Below, in pieces: positions 50,677 to 53,610 of a stretch of DNA of 53,610 bases (the stretch's first letter is position 1; each line of letters opens with the position of its first letter). The notes under the pieces are model-generated. The model was not told the origin of the DNA. It did not search any database and saw only the letters and a program-made list of their open reading frames with translations. Source of the stretch: Clostridia bacterium (GTDB lineage Bacteria > Bacillota_A > Clostridia > Christensenellales > Aristaeellaceae); NCBI GenBank assembly GCA_017432405.1, contig JAFRJF010000193.1, positions 1-53,610 on the forward strand, read 5' to 3'. The position numbers were made by a program, and so were the translations under genes.

Positions 50677-51889
50677 TGCTCTCGTCCTCTTTGCGAATGA
50701 TTTCCCGGGGTATGTTTTCGGGGGCGCCTTCATAGTCGCTGCTTTGGGTGGGCAGGCCTTGTGCCCGCAGGCGCGTCTCGGTGGTGGCTTTGACCATCGC
50801 GTAGATCAGGGCGAATACCGGTACGCCCAACAGCATGCCCGGAAAGCCGAACAGCCCGCCGCCGACCATGATGGCCAGCATGATGAAGAACGGTGACAGC
50901 CCCACATAGTCGCCCATGATGAACGGGCCGATCACGTTGCCGTCGAGCTGCTGCAGGATCAGTATGAAGACGGTGAACCAGAGGGCGCTCAGCGGGTTGA
51001 TCAGCAGCAGGATCAGCACGCAGGGAATGGCGCCGATCAGCGGGCCGAAGAAGGGCACGATGTTGGTAAAGCCCACGATGACGCTGATCAGCAGCGGATA
51101 TTCTATCCGGAACAGCAGCATGCATACGTAACAGATGATGCCGATGATCATGGAATCGAGTATCTTGCCGGTGATAAAGCCGGAAAAGATCTTGTGGGCC
51201 CGGCGGGTCCAGTAAATCAGCGTTTCACAGGTGCTGGGCTTGAAAATCGCATAGCAGAGCTTCTTGACCTGGGCGCAGTATTTTTCCCGCTCCATCAACA
51301 GGTAGAAGGCCGCGATCATGCCCACCAGCAGCTGGAACACCAGGGTGTAGATGCTGCTGGAAATGGCCATCAGATTGTTGACCAGCAGCGAGGTGTAGTT
51401 CATCAGCTGGGAGACCACATTTTCCCAGGCGATCACCAGCTGCTCGCCCTCGATGCTCAGGAATTCGAATTTCAGAAGCAGCTGGTTGATGGTTTCCCGG
51501 TTCATCGACACGAAGTTGGCGATGTATTGCAGGATCGACTTGACAGAGGTGATCAGCTGGGGCACCAGTATGGCGAAGAACCCGGAGAGCAGCGACAAAA
51601 ATACGACGTAGGCGATGATCGTGGCGATGGCACGACTCAGCTTTGGATGGGGCTTGTGCTTGAAAAGCACCTGGTTGAACAGCGTCTCCACACGGTTTAC
51701 GATGGGCATCAGCAGGAATGCGATGATGAAGCCGATGAGGAAGGGCGCGATGGTGCGTAGCACGGCCTTGAAGGCGCCCCAGAGCTCGCCCAGATGCAGC
51801 AGCGTGACCGCCAGGGCAATGCCGATGCAAACGACAATAATGTTCGAAAGGGTTTTAGCCCGTATCTCTTTTGGAATCAGCGATTTCAT
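50657..51889 (-). CDS. AI-2E/PerM-family membrane transporter
   Basis: This 410-residue polytopic protein belongs to the AI-2E transporter family (formerly UPF0118). Hydrophobic segments include IIVVCIGIALAVTLLHL, FLIGFIIAFLLMPIVNRVE, ATIIAYVVFLSLLSGFF and the C-terminal group LLISVIVGFTNIVPFFGPLIGAIPC and GGLFGFPGMLLGVPVFALIYA, the last with the family's glycine-proline pattern. Members have been linked to autoinducer export or ion transport; specificity is not predictable. ATG 51889 follows GGAGG by five bases. It heads the operon with HAD and RsmF genes. Confidence 0.88.
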   Translation of the reverse strand: MKSLIPKEIRAKTLSNIIVVCIGIALAVTLLHLGELWGAFKAVLRTIAPFLIGFIIAFLLMPIVNRVETLFNQVLFKHKPHPKLSRAIATIIAYVVFLSLLSGFFAILVPQLITSVKSILQYIANFVSMNRETINQLLLKFEFLSIEGEQLVIAWENVVSQLMNYTSLLVNNLMAISSSIYTLVFQLLVGMIAAFYLLMEREKYCAQVKKLCYAIFKPSTCETLIYWTRRAHKIFSGFITGKILDSMIIGIICYVCMLLFRIEYPLLISVIVGFTNIVPFFGPLIGAIPCVLILLLINPLSALWFTVFILILQQLDGNVIGPFIMGDYVGLSPFFIMLAIMVGGGLFGFPGMLLGVPVFALIYAMVKATTETRLRAQGLPTQSSDYEGAPENIPREIIRKEDESNEASDI

Positions 51890-52043
51890 GGGCGCCTCCG
51901 ACTTCGGTTTTCCCATTTATTATATCACACAAACCATCGGCGCTCAATACCCGAAATCGAGGCTTTTCAGCCCTTGTTTCTTCCTATTATATAGACGCTA
52001 TTTACGGTGTTTGGAAGCCGCTATGAAAATAATTGTTCGTGTT

Positions 52044-53270
52044 TTATGCCAGTAGTTCACGAAGCTTACGCCAAAGTGCCGGTGCTTCTTCGATATTTCC
52101 GGTGAATTTCCGAACAATCGCTTCCCCGTTCAAGACCCATTGTCCGTCGAATAATCGGGGTACAGACAGGCTGGGGTTCCGAAGCGCATTGTCCAGTATC
52201 GAGAGTGGGTCCGATGGGCCGTATCCTGAGAGAGCACCAGTCACGGCAAAGGCTGAGGCGCGATACAGGGAAGATTGGCAGTCGTCCGTCAACAGCCAGG
52301 CGATAAAATCTGCGCACAGGGCTTGCTGGTCGGCGCTATCCGCGCGGTTGACGATCGCCATGGCCAGCAGCTGGTCGGTAAAGCTGTAGTCCCCGGGGCA
52401 CAGCTGCCACTGGGGTCTCTTGCCCTGGTCTGAAAGGGACTGCAATCGTCGAATCTCCCGTTGGGTGACAGGCATTGCCGCGGATTCCCCGTTGACAAAG
52501 TTTCGCCAGGCATCTTCATCGTAGTGAAAATCCGCGGGCAGGTGCCGGCACAATGTCGCATTTCGATTGGGCTCGGCAGAAGCTGCCGGAACAGGGGCTT
52601 CTCCACCGGCAAGGCCGAGTTCAACCTCGCCCGCGGGTGAAGCTGTCGACTTCGCCGCTGAATCGGGATCGGAAGGCGCATATCGCCCGGCACACAGTGC
52701 CAACAGCGCTGCGTCCCAGCGCCGCCAGGGTTCAGGCCGGGGAACGGACAGAACGGCGTCCGTGTCATGCCAGCTGTCCGGCAGGCCGTCGATCAATCCG
52801 GTGTTCAAGGCCCACAGGTAGCCGCCCATGGCCACGGGTATGGCATAGGTTGCTCCGTCCCACTGGCCGCTTTGGCAGAGGGCGGGTCGCAGGTTCTCCG
52901 GGGTTTCCAGAGGCAATAAACCCGCCGGCGACGCCAGCAGGTCAGGCGGAAACAGGAGCATGTGCGGAGGAAGAATGCCGCTGTCATTCATCGAAGTGAT
53001 TGCGCCGGCGTCTACAAACTGGGGTTGCACGTATACGCCGGGATGGGACTTTTCGAAGCCTGCAATGCACCGGTTCAGCCAGGGTGAGATGCTGCCGCTG
53101 CCACAGGGCCAGCCCTCGTGGATCCAGAGGTTCAGTACGCCGGACCATCCGGCATATTTCTCGGCGACCAACGGGCGCGTGTCGATCGGCAGTATGTGTC
53201 GGGCAAACAAGAGCGCGGGAATCAACGCCATCAGGGACAACAGACACAGCGCCCCTTTCAGCCTTCTCAT
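52044..53270 (-). CDS. Exported solute-binding-like protein
   Basis: This 408-residue protein has an uncleaved-looking N-terminal membrane segment (LKGALCLLSLMALIPALLF) and then a fold resembling extracellular solute-binding proteins of sugar ABC systems: GVLNLWIHEG, FEKSHPGVYVQPQFVDAG, WDGATYAIPVAMGGYLWALNTGLI, FIAWLLTDDCQ. There is no lipobox cysteine and no ABC permease nearby. A low-complexity Ala/Ser/Pro/Glu stretch of about 40 residues (near 205-245) interrupts the middle. ATG 53270 follows AAGGAG. Ligand unknown; it may be a stand-alone sensor. Confidence 0.7.
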   Translation of the reverse strand: MRRLKGALCLLSLMALIPALLFARHILPIDTRPLVAEKYAGWSGVLNLWIHEGWPCGSGSISPWLNRCIAGFEKSHPGVYVQPQFVDAGAITSMNDSGILPPHMLLFPPDLLASPAGLLPLETPENLRPALCQSGQWDGATYAIPVAMGGYLWALNTGLIDGLPDSWHDTDAVLSVPRPEPWRRWDAALLALCAGRYAPSDPDSAAKSTASPAGEVELGLAGGEAPVPAASAEPNRNATLCRHLPADFHYDEDAWRNFVNGESAAMPVTQREIRRLQSLSDQGKRPQWQLCPGDYSFTDQLLAMAIVNRADSADQQALCADFIAWLLTDDCQSSLYRASAFAVTGALSGYGPSDPLSILDNALRNPSLSVPRLFDGQWVLNGEAIVRKFTGNIEEAPALWRKLRELLA

Positions 53271-53414
53271 GTGATCACTCCTTTTCAACGCTATATAGAA
53301 GAAACAGACTTGCACCGTTCCTGCATTTCTTTGTAAACTATGCAGCTTTTCTTTAAAAAAGGCCGAAAAAGACCGGAATAATGTTAAGTGATTGATAAAT
53401 CAAAGAATTTGCTA

Positions 53415-53443
53415 TTGACAAGGGGGATGGTTTTTGTTATACT
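53415..53443 (+). promoter_or_regulatory. Strong promoter, probable rRNA operon promoter
   Basis: TTGACA (53415-53420), 17 bases, TATACT (53438-53443). No gene lies between 53271 and this promoter. Confidence 0.8.
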
Positions 53444-53449
53444 GGCAAA

Positions 53450-53610
53450 GCTGTCAGCGAGACAGGGTGGAAAAACCCTGAGGAGCGAGCAGCGGCGAAC
53501 CTTGAAAACGATACAGAGGAAACGAGTACAAGATCTTGCAGACTTGCGAGGACGGCCGAGAGGCAGGAGCGAGGAAGCGAGATGAAAACAGTCAGAATTC
53601 TATGAGTAAA
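53450..53610 (+). ncRNA. Probable 16S rRNA operon leader (partial)
   Basis: The transcribed stretch after the promoter has no convincing coding frame. It contains AACCTTGAAAACGATACAG, resembling the CTTGAAAAC leader element seen before Firmicute 16S genes, and ends AATTCTATGAGTAAA, which resembles the last bases before a 16S start. The 16S gene itself would lie just outside the window. Confidence 0.5.

Noticed and set aside
53388..53585. Small frame at the right edge
   Set aside because: It lies across a consensus promoter and a probable rRNA leader; the composition is not protein-like.

Overview
This GC-rich window looks like the replication-origin region of a Firmicute, most likely an anaerobic gut or rumen member of the Clostridia. 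The evidence is murG-dnaA-dnaN-mnmE with DnaA boxes on both sides of dnaA, two perfect parS sites about 5 kb past dnaN, a SpoIIIE/FtsK translocase, PflX-like radical SAM and CoA-dehydratase activase proteins (anaerobic lifestyle), AddB instead of RecBCD, and BspA-like leucine-rich-repeat surface proteins. Taxonomy is inferred from gene content only.

Region by region: 1-1000 has a tRNA-Gly(CCC) and a VapBC-type toxin-antitoxin (TA) pair. 1119-4879 is a fructan/sucrose cassette (GH32, HAD phosphatase, GH32). 4880-13550 is accessory: an MNT/HEPN pair, a RelB/YoeB pair, a partial tandem duplication, a BspA-like surface-protein gene split by a seven-repeat type I-E-like CRISPR array with no cas genes, an XRE regulator with twin operators, an AlbA_2/ATPase gene, a methyltransferase and a pRiA4b-like protein. 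13555-20570 has a two-gene acyl-CoA dehydratase activase, an SDR epimerase with a lipoate ligase, and a secreted SH3 protein. 20823-26546 is DNA repair and replication (addB, a RadC-like gene, dnaX). 26779-32084 is the origin block. 32127-38072 holds a frameshifted membrane gene, walJ-like and PflX-like enzymes, a metallophosphoesterase, the parS pair, a propeller-like membrane protein and CvpA. 38182-42362 has spoIIIE/ftsK, an AT-rich patch, a motorless FtsK paralogue and a second RelB/YoeB pair. 42425-48088 is a tight minus-strand operon (PHP phosphatase, coaD, rimO, pgsA, GH3). 48154-53270 has a DUF1508 protein, an RsmF-type methyltransferase, a HAD hydrolase, an AI-2E-family transporter and a solute-binding-like protein. 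The window ends in a consensus promoter and what looks like an rRNA operon leader.

The most unusual points are the CRISPR array lying cleanly inside a surface-protein gene, a motorless FtsK gamma-domain protein directly behind the full translocase, and a duplicated 'GH32 end / TA module / Ig-like end' unit carrying different TA modules in its two copies. No convincing new multi-gene system is proven; these loci are the best candidates for follow-up.
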